Shown here: positions 27,370 through 40,578 of the stretch, piece after piece
Position numbering within the stretch: position 1 is the stretch's first letter
Layout of the letters: each line of letters begins with the position of its first letter
Origin: Faecalicatena sp. Marseille-Q4148
GTDB taxonomy: Bacteria > Bacillota > Clostridia > Lachnospirales > Lachnospiraceae
Assembly (NCBI GenBank): GCA_018228665.1
Contig: CP073692.1
Span: 2,678,046 to 2,742,045 of the forward strand
DNA: 64,000 nucleotides
Direction: 5' to 3'
Program-made: the position numbers and the translations under genes
Notes under the pieces: generated by a model
Databases searched by the model: none
What the model saw: only the letters and a program-made list of their open reading frames with translations
What the model was told of the DNA's origin: nothing

Positions 27370-28791
27370 ATGGTTGATCTTATGAAAGAATACGAGATTT
27401 TAGGACAGAGTGAGGAAATGAGAATGAATGAAGAAGCAATGCGCCAGGACATTGTAAAGCGTCTTATGGAAGGGAAGGAACTGGTTTGGATTAATCAAGA
27501 ACTTATGCCGAAGAAAAATAAGATGGAGCAGGAAGAATTTCAAAAAGAAGAGGTAAAAATATCAGAAGCAACAGAACTTGGGGCAGCGGATATTCTGGAT
27601 GCGGAAAAACGTCTGGAACGATTTGCGCCACTAATCGAATATTGTTTCCCGGAGACAGCTAAGCGAAATGGATTGATTGAATCGGAGTTGGTTGAAATCG
27701 CCGCAATGCAGAATGTTTGCAGAACTATGGGGCAACGAGAAGAACAAATGATCCCAGGCAGATTATTTTTAAAGAAAGACAGTCACTTACCGATAGCGGG
27801 ATCCATTAAAGCCAGAGGAGGAATTTATGAAGTACTAAAACACACAGAGGAATTGGCAGAAAGCCATGGCATATTGCGCAGGGAAGAGAGTTACAGGAAA
27901 TTGGCTGAACCGGAATTTCGAAAGTTTTTTGGACAGTATACGATTCAAGTTGGATCAACGGGGAATTTAGGACTCAGTATTGGCATTATTAGCGCTGCGC
28001 TGGGGTATCGTGTAATTGTACATATGTCTGCGGATGCAAAGCAGTGGAAAAAAGATCTGCTCCGTGAGCATGGAGTGGATGTCAGAGAATATGCAGATGA
28101 TTATAGTGAAGCGGTTAAGAATGGCCGGGCGTGCTCGGATGCTGATCCAAAGAGCTATTTTATAGATGATGAGAATTCCAAAACACTATTTCTTGGATAT
28201 GCAGTAGCCGCCGGCAGACTTGCAAAACAATTGGCTGAGCAGAAAGTTCAGGTAGACAGTACACACCCGCTGTTTGTGTATATTCCATGTGGAGTCGGAG
28301 GTGCTCCGGGCGGGATTGCATTTGGCTTAAAAGAAATATTTGGAGAAAATGTTCATTGTTTTTTTATTGAACCAACACAGGCTCCGTGTATGCTGCTTGG
28401 TATGGCGACCGGGCTGCAAAATAAAATAGCGGTAAAGGATATTGGACTTTCAGGCATGACTCATGCTGATGGGCTGGCTGTAGGAAGACCATCTGGTTTT
28501 GTGGGACAGGTAATGCAGTCGCGGCTCAGCGGTATTTTTACTGTACAAGATGCAGCATTGTATGAATATATGCGTAAAATGTTAGAGACGGAAAAGATAT
28601 TTTTAGAACCAAGTGCCTGCGCAGGTTTTGAAGGTCCTGTAAAATTATTGCAGTATGGAGAAACAAGAGAGTATTTGGACTCGCACAAGCTTACGAAGCA
28701 TTTGCAGGATGCGGTACATATTGTATGGGCTACCGGAGGAAGTTTGGTGCCGGAAGAGACACAGGAAATTTATCGGAATACATATTTATAA
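27370..28791 (+). CDS. dsdA: D-serine ammonia-lyase (D-serine dehydratase)
   Basis: 473 residues. This is a PLP enzyme of the tryptophan-synthase-beta fold that turns D-serine into pyruvate and ammonia. The PLP lysine is in LPIAGSIKARGGIYE (about 136-150), with GSTGNLGLSIG (phosphate/substrate loop) and the glycine loop PCGVGGAPGG. An ATG four codons later (27382) is an alternative start; neither has a strong ribosome site. It is a single gene lying between two tRNA-Ser genes and ending at its own terminator. No dsdC or transporter is next to it. Confidence 0.94.
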   Translation: MVDLMKEYEILGQSEEMRMNEEAMRQDIVKRLMEGKELVWINQELMPKKNKMEQEEFQKEEVKISEATELGAADILDAEKRLERFAPLIEYCFPETAKRNGLIESELVEIAAMQNVCRTMGQREEQMIPGRLFLKKDSHLPIAGSIKARGGIYEVLKHTEELAESHGILRREESYRKLAEPEFRKFFGQYTIQVGSTGNLGLSIGIISAALGYRVIVHMSADAKQWKKDLLREHGVDVREYADDYSEAVKNGRACSDADPKSYFIDDENSKTLFLGYAVAAGRLAKQLAEQKVQVDSTHPLFVYIPCGVGGAPGGIAFGLKEIFGENVHCFFIEPTQAPCMLLGMATGLQNKIAVKDIGLSGMTHADGLAVGRPSGFVGQVMQSRLSGIFTVQDAALYEYMRKMLETEKIFLEPSACAGFEGPVKLLQYGETREYLDSHKLTKHLQDAVHIVWATGGSLVPEETQEIYRNTYL

Positions 28792-28833
28792 TTGTATAAG
28801 TGGTTATATTTGGGGGATTTTATTATGTAAAGT

Positions 28834-28882
28834 AAAAAAGTGCCATAATTCCAATGTCTATATTGGGTATGGCACTTTTTTT
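28834..28882 (+). terminator. Terminator of dsdA
   Basis: AAAAAAGTGCCATA / TATGGCACTTTTTTT with an inner CCAAT / ATTGG stem. The following stretch to 29016 is A/T-rich with no gene. Confidence 0.85.
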
Positions 28883-29016
28883 AGTTGAAATAGATTGCTT
28901 CGAAAGCATGAAAAATCAAATTGAAAAATCTTAAGTGGAATTAGGACAAATTAAAGAAAGTCTGGCCAAAGAAAATTTGTGAAGAAAAAATTGTGAAGAA
29001 AAAATGAAAAAGATAC

Positions 29017-29045
29017 TAGACATTAAAGAAGAAGTATGATATAGT
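29017..29045 (+). promoter_or_regulatory. Promoter of the second tRNA-Ser gene
   Basis: TAGACA (29017-29022), 17 nt, TATAGT (29040-29045), about 40 nt before the tRNA. Confidence 0.55.
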
Positions 29046-29085
29046 AATTTCTGCTGTAACAGAATAAAGAAAATGTTTAGCGTTT

Positions 29086-29174
29086 GGAGAAATACCCAAG
29101 TGGCTGAAGGGGCTCCCCTGGAAAGGGAGTAGGTCGTTAATAGCGTCGCGAGGGTTCAAATCCCTCTTTCTCCG
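29086..29174 (+). tRNA. tRNA-Ser (GGA)
   Basis: Class II tRNA with acceptor GGAGAAA / TTTCTCC, anticodon GGA in CCCCTGGAAAGGG, long variable arm and T-arm AGGGTTCAAATCCCT. It lies about 120 bp before the first rRNA promoter. Confidence 0.95.
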
Positions 29175-29296
29175 TTTACTATCATTATGTGAAATGATGT
29201 CGAAATAAGACGAGAAAAGTCTTGACAGAGTGGCAATTATAATGATAGAATATAATAGTTCACTGAGGAAACAATTTGTAAAAAATAAAAAAGTTG

Positions 29297-29325
29297 TTGA
29301 CAAAGTCGAACAGATGTGATAATCT
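29297..29325 (+). promoter_or_regulatory. rRNA operon promoter P1
   Basis: TTGACA (29297-29302), 17 nt, TAATCT (29320-29325), preceded by an A-tract resembling an UP element (AAAAAATAAAAAAG). A near copy of this promoter lies 83 bp downstream. Confidence 0.75.
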
Positions 29326-29379
29326 AAACGAGCTGTCGCAAAGACAACAAGAACTTGAAAAAATAAAATAAAAAAGTTC

Positions 29380-29408
29380 TTGACAAAGCAAAACAGTTAT
29401 GATAAACT
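29380..29408 (+). promoter_or_regulatory. rRNA operon promoter P2
   Basis: TTGACA (29380-29385), 17 nt, TAAACT (29403-29408), with the same A-rich upstream tract and GAGCTGTC just downstream as P1, so the two are tandem duplicates. The 29409-29575 leader has no gene and precedes the 16S start. Confidence 0.75.
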
Positions 29409-29575
29409 AGATGAGCTGTCAAACGACAGAGAACCTTGATAACTAAACAATAGACAACAACCCTGAAAATTTCTTTAAAGAGATTTCAGAACGAGTTGGA
29501 CACAAAAGTCTAACGACCTAAAAACAGTAATTATGGATGAATTAGCTAGCAGTTGATTCGCCAAGAACAAACACT

Positions 29576-31112
<1,537 letters not shown>

Positions 31113-31253
31113 AAGAAGAAGTAAGAGCTGTTGTCTATTGTTGAGTTATTAAGGGAGTCTTCGGAGAAGGAGTGAAAGAAGAAGTTCTTCACACGGAGTG
31201 CGAAGAACAGCTTTCGTACTAAGCTCGAGAAGACCTCGCTAAGTACTCAATGC

Positions 31254-31372
31254 TTCTGGTGGCGATGCGCTTAGGGGAGACACCCGTTCCCATCCCGAAC
31301 ACGATGGTTAAGACCTAAGCGGCCGATGGTACTGCACTGGAGACGGTGTGGGAGAGTAGGTGGCCGCCAGAT
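31254..31372 (+). rRNA. 5S ribosomal RNA located between 16S and 23S
   Basis: About 119 nt with the closing stem TCTGGTGGC / GCCGCCAGA and the core CCCATCCCGAACACG. It sits between the 16S and tRNA-Ile genes rather than after 23S; no 5S is visible after the 23S gene. Confidence 0.93.
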
Positions 31373-31385
31373 TATAAAAGAATAT

Positions 31386-31459
<74 letters not shown>

Positions 31460-31489
31460 TATCTATTGAAAAAAGAATAAACACTCTAT

Positions 31490-31562
31490 GGGGGTATAGC
31501 TCAGTTGGGAGAGCGCCTGCCTTGCAAGCAGGAGGTCACGAGTTCGAATCTCGTTATCTCCA
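31490..31562 (+). tRNA. tRNA-Ala (UGC)
   Basis: Acceptor GGGGGTA / TATCTCC (with G-T pairs), anticodon TGC in CCTTGCAAG, T-arm GAGTTCGAATCTC. It precedes the 23S gene; the 31563-31763 spacer has the usual leader stem complementary to the 23S tail. Confidence 0.95.
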
Positions 31563-31763
31563 CTGTGTCGGAAGACACACATAGAATGTACCTTGAAAAC
31601 CGCATATAAGAAATAAATTGATGAAAATATCAAGACATCCGAGGTAATTGTTATTAGATAATAATTATTCGAAACACTGATTCAAATGAATCAAACCTAA
31701 TTACCAACGCATGCAACGCTATGCATGTGTAGCTAATGTCCATTCCCGTGGACGAAGGCAAGT

Positions 31764-34649
<2,886 letters not shown>

Positions 34650-34722
34650 AGTGAGGTAAAGGATAGGAAAGTGAACGAAGGATGAGATTTCTTGTATGTG
34701 GTTTTGAAGGTACATAAGACCT

Positions 34723-34796
34723 GGCCCGGTGGCTCAGTTGGTTAGAGCGCCGCCCTGTCACGGCGGAGGTCGTGGGTTCGAGTCCCATCCGGGTCG
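34723..34796 (+). tRNA. tRNA-Asp (GUC), first copy
   Basis: Acceptor GGCCCGG / CCGGGTC, anticodon GTC in CCTGTCACG. First of seven tRNA genes after 23S; identical to the copy at 35031. Confidence 0.95.
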
Positions 34797-34826
34797 CTGC
34801 TGATTTATTCAGCTTATAAATAATAT

Positions 34827-34899
34827 GGGATCATAGCTCAGCTGGGAGAGCATCTGCCTTACAAGCAGAGGGTCATAGGTTCGAGCCCTATTGGTCCCA
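34827..34899 (+). tRNA. tRNA-Val (UAC), first copy
   Basis: Acceptor GGGATCA / TGGTCCC, anticodon TAC in CTTACAAG. Identical to the copy at 35137. Confidence 0.95.
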
Positions 34900-34938
34900 T
34901 TTATTTACATTAGACAGGATAGTGATTTTAGAAGATTT

Positions 34939-35012
34939 GGACCTTTAGCTCAGTTGGTTAGAGCAATCGGCTCATAACCGATCGGTCCTGGGTTCGAGTC
35001 CCCGAAGGTCCA
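34939..35012 (+). tRNA. tRNA with CAU anticodon (tRNA-Met, elongator-type)
   Basis: Acceptor GGACCTT / AAGGTCC with a fully paired 1-72 position, which argues against an initiator tRNA. Anticodon CAT in GCTCATAACC. An Ile2 (lysidine) identity was not excluded. Confidence 0.9.
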
Positions 35013-35030
35013 CTATACAAATTCATATCT

Positions 35031-35104
35031 GGCCCGGTGGCTCAGTTGGTTAGAGCGCCGCCCTGTCACGGCGGAGGTCGTGGGTTCGAGTCCCATCCGG
35101 GTCG
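35031..35104 (+). tRNA. tRNA-Asp (GUC), second copy
   Basis: Same sequence as 34723-34796. Together with the following tRNA-Val it forms a repeat of the first Asp-Val pair, including the downstream spacer GCTGATT.TTCAGCTT. Confidence 0.95.
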
Positions 35105-35136
35105 TTGCTGATTCGTTCAGCTTTAAAATGTTATAC

Positions 35137-35209
35137 GGGATCATAGCTCAGCTGGGAGAGCATCTGCCTTACAAGCAGAGGGTCATAGGTTCGAGCCCTA
35201 TTGGTCCCA
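35137..35209 (+). tRNA. tRNA-Val (UAC), second copy
   Basis: Same sequence as 34827-34899; part of the duplicated Asp-Val unit. Confidence 0.95.
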
Positions 35210-35240
35210 TTTGCAGCAAATATTATTTGCTGCAGATAAT

Positions 35241-35327
35241 GCCGCAGTGGCGGAACTGGCAGACGCACAGGACTTAAAATCCTGCGGGACTTATACTCCC
35301 GTACCGGTTCGATTCCGGTCTGCGGCA
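35241..35327 (+). tRNA. tRNA-Leu (UAA), first copy
   Basis: Class II tRNA, acceptor GCCGCAG / CTGCGGC, anticodon TAA in GGACTTAAAATCC, variable arm CGGGACTTATACTCCCG. Confidence 0.95.
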
Positions 35328-35378
35328 TTTTTTCTATTATAGCAGAGTACCTGATAAATTAAATATTGTAAGATATAT

Positions 35379-35465
35379 GCCGCAGTGGCGGAACTGGCAG
35401 ACGCACAGGACTTAAAATCCTGCGAAACTTATACTTTCGTACCGGTTCGATTCCGGTCTGCGGCA
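35379..35465 (+). tRNA. tRNA-Leu (UAA), second copy
   Basis: Same as the preceding tRNA-Leu except for compensatory changes in the variable arm (CGAAACTTATACTTTCG). The paired changes keep the stem, so both copies are under selection. Confidence 0.95.
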
Positions 35466-35474
35466 TTTATTATT

Positions 35475-35505
35475 AAAAGTATCGTCGAAAGAGGATACTT
35501 TTTTT
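35475..35505 (+). terminator. Terminator of the rRNA-tRNA operon
   Basis: AAAGTATC / GATACTTT stem with a 10-nt loop followed by T4 or more, starting 10 nt after the last tRNA. Confidence 0.8.
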
Positions 35506-35524
35506 GTTCTTTTACAAAAGACTT

Positions 35525-35569
35525 GCGCTATTCATGGATTCTTCCGGGAATCACTTATAGCGCTTTTTT
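35525..35569 (+). terminator. Second terminator, overlapping the end of merR
   Basis: GCGCTAT / ATAGCGC outer stem with an inner GATTC / GAATC stem, followed by T6. The right arm includes the stop codon of the convergent merR-type gene, a back-up stop for rRNA transcription. Confidence 0.7.
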
Positions 35570-36376
35570 CTTGCAAGGAATCGTAATCATTGTGATATAA
35601 TCTTGGCGATTTCGTAAAGACATCTCGTTTAATCCTTCTTCATAGGCATATCCATATAATTCTAACTCATTTTCTGCTGCAAAATTGCAGATTTTATCGT
35701 AGACAGTGTGAAGACGATCCCAACTGCCAATGCAGTAGGTTCGCAAATATGTGCCTGCAGGTCTGAGAACATCGTAGATTTCTATATCTGTTCGTCCATA
35801 GGCGAAGAAGCAGTCATATTTGTGATATTGTCTGCGTAAAATCTGTTCTGCCGAAATGCGGCTTCCAAAATTATCATACAATCCAAAAATAGACTTTAAA
35901 CGAAGAGAAAACTCACTGGCGACAATGAAATCATCATCATCATATGCTCCGGTAATAGGACTGCTGAGCAAAATACGTTGTTCAGGGAGTGAAATTACAT
36001 TTATTTCATCTTCTTTTGCAGTAAGACTCAATGACAACTTGTTTGATTTTTCTTCTAAAAATGTTTTTATATTTAAAAGTTCCCGGATCGATCTATCAAT
36101 GAAATCTTTTTTCTCAGCGATTAGTTCGGCAAAAGAGCTTCCGGAAGGACTTTGTTGGTAGTGTATAATTTCCTCTATAGACAATCCAATCTTTCGAAGT
36201 GTCATAATCAGCTCTAATTGTACCGTCTGGAAACAGGTATAGTATCGATATCCATTTTCTGCTTTTACTTCCGGAGAAAATAATCCAATCTCGTCATAAT
36301 AATGTAAGGTACGTTTGTTAATCCCATTAAGTTTTGCAAACTGACCTGTTGTATATAAAAATTTTTTATTTTTCAT
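35555..36376 (-). CDS. MerR-family regulator with GyrI-like effector domain (multidrug type)
   Basis: 273 residues from the ATG at 36376 (AAGGGTG upstream); the longer frame to 36430 crosses the promoter and was rejected. N-terminal Mer[33 protein letters not shown], then NGYRYYT. A coiled dimerisation helix follows (about 75-120). The C-terminal 150 residues resemble the GyrI/BmrR ligand domain ([44 protein letters not shown]), which binds bulky cationic compounds. It is divergent from an acetyltransferase and two ABC exporter genes, with a 19-bp-spacer promoter between them, so it most likely activates that cassette in response to a drug-like ligand. Confidence 0.88.
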   Translation of the reverse strand: MKNKKFLYTTGQFAKLNGINKRTLHYYDEIGLFSPEVKAENGYRYYTCFQTVQLELIMTLRKIGLSIEEIIHYQQSPSGSSFAELIAEKKDFIDRSIRELLNIKTFLEEKSNKLSLSLTAKEDEINVISLPEQRILLSSPITGAYDDDDFIVASEFSLRLKSIFGLYDNFGSRISAEQILRRQYHKYDCFFAYGRTDIEIYDVLRPAGTYLRTYCIGSWDRLHTVYDKICNFAAENELELYGYAYEEGLNEMSLRNRQDYITMITIPCKKKAL

Positions 36377-36387
36377 TTTAATCACCC

Positions 36388-36418
36388 TTGACTTTACAGT
36401 TACTGTACACTTTATAAT
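36388..36418 (+). promoter_or_regulatory. MerR-type promoter with 19-bp spacer and central palindrome
   Basis: TTGACT (36388-36393), a 19-nt spacer and TATAAT (36413-36418). The spacer holds the perfect dyad TACAGT-T-ACTGTA (36395-36407). An over-long spacer with a centred dyad is the hallmark of MerR-activated promoters, in which the regulator twists DNA to realign the two hexamers. It drives the genes from 36461; the divergent regulator start is only 12 bp away. Confidence 0.85.
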
Positions 36419-36460
36419 ATCACAAGACAAAGGAGACTACAAGAAGATAGGAGTAGAGAG

Positions 36461-36997
36461 ATGGAGTTTTTGAATGTAAATCAGAAGTCATGGAAAGAAG
36501 TTAGAGAAATCTATTTGGAAGCATTTCCAAAAGCAGAGAGAAAACCTTTTTTTACAATCCGTCATTCGGTGAAAAAAGGGAAAGAGCAGATATTAACAGC
36601 GATAGAAGACGGAATTTTGCTGGGATTTGTTATGGTAATTCCATACGAAAAACTGGTCATGGTAGATTATCTTGCTGTTTCAGGACGGATTCGAAGCCGG
36701 GGAACCGGAAGTAAAATTATGCAGGAAGTATGCAGACGCTTTTCAGGAAAGAAGATTGTTCTTTTGATAGAACAGTTGGATGATCATGCTGCAAATAAAG
36801 AACAGAGAATAGCCAGGAGAAAATTCTATCTCAAAAATGGTTTTACTTCTTCAAAGCTTTACATTACAGGGCATAGTGGAAATATGGAGATTATGAATTA
36901 CGGTGGAATGGTTTCGCGAGAAGAATATATGAAACTTCAGAAATATGCACTAGGGAGCTTCATGTTTCAATTGTCGGGAATTAAATTGGCAGTTTAA
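36461..36997 (+). CDS. GNAT-family N-acetyltransferase
   Basis: 178 residues. The GNAT core is visible: LLGFVMVIPYEKLVMVDYLAV (beta strands), then RIRSRGTGSKIMQEVCRRF as the acetyl-CoA loop (RGTGS), and FYLKNGF near the end. The substrate is unknown. It is the first gene behind the MerR-type promoter, so a role in modifying the same kind of compound that the ABC pair exports is a reasonable inference. The next gene starts 14 bp downstream. Confidence 0.82.
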   Translation: MEFLNVNQKSWKEVREIYLEAFPKAERKPFFTIRHSVKKGKEQILTAIEDGILLGFVMVIPYEKLVMVDYLAVSGRIRSRGTGSKIMQEVCRRFSGKKIVLLIEQLDDHAANKEQRIARRKFYLKNGFTSSKLYITGHSGNMEIMNYGGMVSREEYMKLQKYALGSFMFQLSGIKLAV

Positions 36998-37011
36998 GAA
37001 AGGAAGAGTAT

Positions 37012-38757
37012 ATGAAAACAATATTTTCAAAAGTCAAATTAAAAGGGCGGCAGATTTTACTATTGTCTATTTTGATTTTATTTGCAGCAATTGCAGAAAT
37101 GATGCTGCCGTCTTTACTTGCACAAATGATTAACAGTGGAGTAACAGACAATTCTCAGAATATGATTTTGGTACTTGCGGTTATTATGGCGGGAGTTACT
37201 GCACTTGCAGGAGTTGTGAATTTTTTATCTGTAAAAATTGCATCCCGCATTTCAACAGATTTTTCAGCGAATCTCCGCGAACAGGTATTTGAAAAAGTTC
37301 AGAGTTTTTCAGCGGCAGAATTGGATCATTTCGGAACTGCAAGTCTTGTTACAAGAAGTACGTCAGATATCACGAATGTTCAGAATTTCCTTACGATGCT
37401 TTTACGGATTGGAATTCTTGCGCCGATGATGGCGATTGCCGGACTTGTCTTTTCAGCTGCGACTGGGGGAAAAGTCAGTTCTGTACTTAGTGTTGCAATT
37501 CCGGTATTATTGATCGGATGCGGCATTATCATTTTATTTGCATCACGGTATTCAATCAAATTGCGACAGAAGCTTGATAGAATTAATCAATTGTTTTTGG
37601 AGTCATTGGAAGGTGTCAGAGTTATCAGGGCATTCAATAAGCAAAAAACGGAAAGCTATCGATTTGGAGAAGCAAATAAGGATTATGCTGCTACTGCAAT
37701 GCTGTCAGGAAGAATTACAAGTCTTCTTTTACCGGTGATTAATGTGATTTTCGGGGTAACAACAGCAGCGGTATTAGGTTTGGGAGCACATTATGTTGAG
37801 ACAGGAGCTATGGAAGTTGGTTCTTTAGTGGCAAACAGTCAATATATCAGCATGGTACTTATGTCAGCAATGATGCTGGCGCTTGTTATTATGATGTTTC
37901 CTACAGCATATGCCTGTTCTAAGCGTATTGGAGAGGTGCTGGAAACAGAAACAAGTATCAAGGATGGTTCGTTTTCTATGAAAGACCGTCCGCTTCGCTC
38001 CACGGTAGAATTTCGCCATGTGACATTTGCCTATCCGGGAGCTGAGGAACCAATTTTAAAAGACATTAGCTTTGAAGCACATCCAGGAGAGATTACGGCA
38101 ATTATAGGAGGAACAGGAAGAGGAAAATCGAGTATTTTGAAATTGGTTCCACGGCTGTATGATCCCCTATTTGGAGAAGTTCTTATTGACGGTGTGAATG
38201 TAAAAGAATATGCAGTAGATGAACTTCGTTCTTTAATTGGTTATGTTCCTCAAAAGAATGTTTTATTTTCAGGGGATATTGCTTCTAACCTGAACTTTGG
38301 CAAAAATCATGGAACAGAGCAGGAATGGATGACAGCAGCAAAAATTGCATGTGCAGAGGAATTTATTTTAAAAAAAGAAAACGGATATCATGAGGCAATT
38401 GCTCAGGGCGGAACAAATCTTTCCGGTGGACAGAGGCAGAGAATGGCGATTGCAAGAGCTGTTATGAAGGAGCCGGAAATCTACGTTTTTGATGATAGCT
38501 TTTCTGCATTGGATATGAAAACAGATCAAGTGCTTCGGAAAAATTTGAAAGCAGCGATGGGAAATGCAACAGTGATTATGGTTGCACAGAGAGTTAGCAC
38601 GATTCTTGATGCAGACCGTATTTTAGTCGTTGATGATGGGATGATTGTTGGTCAGGGAACGCACAGAGAACTTTTAAATACATGTCCGCTTTATCGGGAG
38701 ATTGCGGAAATCCAACTGGGAAAGGAGGCAGTTTCATATGAAAAAGCATACATTTAA
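37012..38757 (+). CDS. ABC exporter half-transporter, degenerate-site subunit (BmrC/YheI-like)
   Basis: 581 residues: six-helix exporter domain (about 15-300) and nucleotide-binding domain (about 330-570). Walker A is GGTGRGKSS, the signature is intact (NLSGGQRQR), and the Walker B region reads IYVFDDSFSALD. Aspartate replaces the catalytic glutamate after Walker B, which marks the degenerate ATP site of heterodimeric exporters such as BmrCD. The H-loop is also changed (VAQRVST, Gln for His). Its 3' end overlaps the partner gene by 20 bp. It probably exports drugs or lipids, under MerR control. Confidence 0.9.
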   Translation: MKTIFSKVKLKGRQILLLSILILFAAIAEMMLPSLLAQMINSGVTDNSQNMILVLAVIMAGVTALAGVVNFLSVKIASRISTDFSANLREQVFEKVQSFSAAELDHFGTASLVTRSTSDITNVQNFLTMLLRIGILAPMMAIAGLVFSAATGGKVSSVLSVAIPVLLIGCGIIILFASRYSIKLRQKLDRINQLFLESLEGVRVIRAFNKQKTESYRFGEANKDYAATAMLSGRITSLLLPVINVIFGVTTAAVLGLGAHYVETGAMEVGSLVANSQYISMVLMSAMMLALVIMMFPTAYACSKRIGEVLETETSIKDGSFSMKDRPLRSTVEFRHVTFAYPGAEEPILKDISFEAHPGEITAIIGGTGRGKSSILKLVPRLYDPLFGEVLIDGVNVKEYAVDELRSLIGYVPQKNVLFSGDIASNLNFGKNHGTEQEWMTAAKIACAEEFILKKENGYHEAIAQGGTNLSGGQRQRMAIARAVMKEPEIYVFDDSFSALDMKTDQVLRKNLKAAMGNATVIMVAQRVSTILDADRILVVDDGMIVGQGTHRELLNTCPLYREIAEIQLGKEAVSYEKAYI

Positions 38758-40477
38758 GAGATTATTTGGGTATTTAAAATCCTATCGGCTTAGGCTGTTC
38801 TTTGTTTTGTTATTTGCTTCCGTCAGTACAATTTTTACTGTAATGGCGCCATTTGTAATCGGAAAAGTGACAACAACTTTATTTGAAAGTATTCGAGATG
38901 GTATATTTTACTGGGAAACAATCCTTTGGCTTCTTGCTGCGCTGGTAGGATTATATCTCATTTCACAATTTTTTGCATTTTTACAGGGATTTCACATGGC
39001 TAAGATTACAGCAAATGTTATGAGAGAGATTCGTAGTGATATCGACAGTAAAATGCACAGATTGAAATTAAATTACTATGATACACATACGCATGGTGAT
39101 ATCCTTAGTGTGATTACAAATGATGTAGATACGATTAATAATACTGTAAGTCAAAATCTTACATCAATTGTAACACAGATTATTACTGCGATAGGCATTT
39201 TACTTATGATGCTGACGATTAGTCCAAAACTGACGCTCATTCCCATGATTATGGTTCCGCTATCTTTGTTAAGTGCAGCCGGGGTTATGAAATCCGGCGG
39301 AAAACATTATGAAAGACAGCAGGAATTACTGGGGGAATTAAATGGATATATAGAGGAAATGTATAATGGTCAGCAAGTAGTTCAGGCATTTAGTTATCAA
39401 GAAAGAGCAAAAGAACAGTTTTATGCTCTGAATGAAAATTTGAAAAACAGTTCCTATAAGGCAGAGACAATTGCGGGGGCAGTCAGTCCGATTACAACTT
39501 TTGTAAATGATATGGGATATGTAATCTGTGCTGCGATTGGATGTCTGCGTGCCATAGGCGGTTTTATTACCGTAGGAAATGTACAGGCGATGCTTGAATA
39601 TACAAGACGGTTTGCAGAACCATTTTCTTCACTGGCAGGAATGGCGGGAAGCTTTGGAGCAGCAAAGGCTGCCGGAGACAGAATTTTTGCACTATTGGAT
39701 GCAGAAGAAGAGCTGCCGGAAGCAGAGAATGGAATCATTCCGGAAGATCGTTCCGGCAGTGTGACATTTGAAAATGTTCAGTTCGGCTATACGCCTGATC
39801 GGATGTTGATGAATGGAGTGAATCTAACTGTGAAACCGGGACAAAAGGTAGCAATTGTAGGACCGACGGGGGCAGGAAAGACAACTCTGATCAATCTTTT
39901 GATGAGATTTTATGAACTGAATGGTGGTGCGATTACAGTGGATGGCGTCAATATATGTGATATGCCAAGAGAAGAACTGAGAGACCGATTCGGTATGGTT
40001 TTACAAGATACATGGCTTTTTGAAGGAACAATTGCAGATAATCTTGGTTATGCAGAAGAACATATGGATAGAAGTAAAATTATCGCATCAGCGAAGTCAG
40101 CCTGTGCACATAGCTTTATAAAAACGCTCCCGGGTGGATACGATATGATGCTGTCAAAAGGAGCAGAAAATATTTCACAGGGAGAACGACAGCTTCTTAC
40201 AATTGCAAGAGCAATTGCGTCAGATCCTGAAATTATGATTCTTGATGAAGCGACAAGTAATGTAGATACTCATACAGAAGTTCTGATTCAGCGAGCAATG
40301 GCAGAACTTATGAAGGGGCGTACTAGTTTTGTAATTGCACATCGGCTTTCGACAATTCGGGATGCGGATATGATTTTATACATGGAAGATGGAGATATTA
40401 AAGAAGTCGGAAATCATGATGAACTGATGGAAAAAGAGGGAAAATATGCAGCACTCTATAATAGTCAGTTTGCATAG
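38738..40477 (+). CDS. ABC exporter half-transporter, catalytic-site subunit (BmrD/YheH-like)
   Basis: 579 residues from the ATG at 38738, preceded by AAAGGAGG inside the previous gene. Exporter domain, then NBD with Walker A GPTGAGKTT, Walker B IMILDEATSNVD with the catalytic Glu, and switch IAHRLST. The signature is altered to ISQGERQ instead of LSGGQ, as expected for the partner of a degenerate subunit: in the dimer the intact signature of the first protein faces this protein's intact Walker sites. The two proteins are therefore one heterodimeric pump. Confidence 0.92.
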   Translation: MKKHTFKRLFGYLKSYRLRLFFVLLFASVSTIFTVMAPFVIGKVTTTLFESIRDGIFYWETILWLLAALVGLYLISQFFAFLQGFHMAKITANVMREIRSDIDSKMHRLKLNYYDTHTHGDILSVITNDVDTINNTVSQNLTSIVTQIITAIGILLMMLTISPKLTLIPMIMVPLSLLSAAGVMKSGGKHYERQQELLGELNGYIEEMYNGQQVVQAFSYQERAKEQFYALNENLKNSSYKAETIAGAVSPITTFVNDMGYVICAAIGCLRAIGGFITVGNVQAMLEYTRRFAEPFSSLAGMAGSFGAAKAAGDRIFALLDAEEELPEAENGIIPEDRSGSVTFENVQFGYTPDRMLMNGVNLTVKPGQKVAIVGPTGAGKTTLINLLMRFYELNGGAITVDGVNICDMPREELRDRFGMVLQDTWLFEGTIADNLGYAEEHMDRSKIIASAKSACAHSFIKTLPGGYDMMLSKGAENISQGERQLLTIARAIASDPEIMILDEATSNVDTHTEVLIQRAMAELMKGRTSFVIAHRLSTIRDADMILYMEDGDIKEVGNHDELMEKEGKYAALYNSQFA

Positions 40478-40510
40478 TAAAAAATGAAAAATCACACTCC
40501 GGATGAAAGA

Positions 40511-40539
40511 TTGACAGCATTTGTCAGGTGTGCTATAGT
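40511..40539 (+). promoter_or_regulatory. Promoter of pepT
   Basis: TTGACA (40511-40516), 17 nt, TATAGT (40534-40539), 40 nt before the ATG. A small dyad TGACA / TGTCA (40512-40526) overlaps it and could be an operator. Confidence 0.65.
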
Positions 40540-40578
40540 GCAAATTAGGCAAAAGAACTATAAGGGAGGAAAAGGAAC

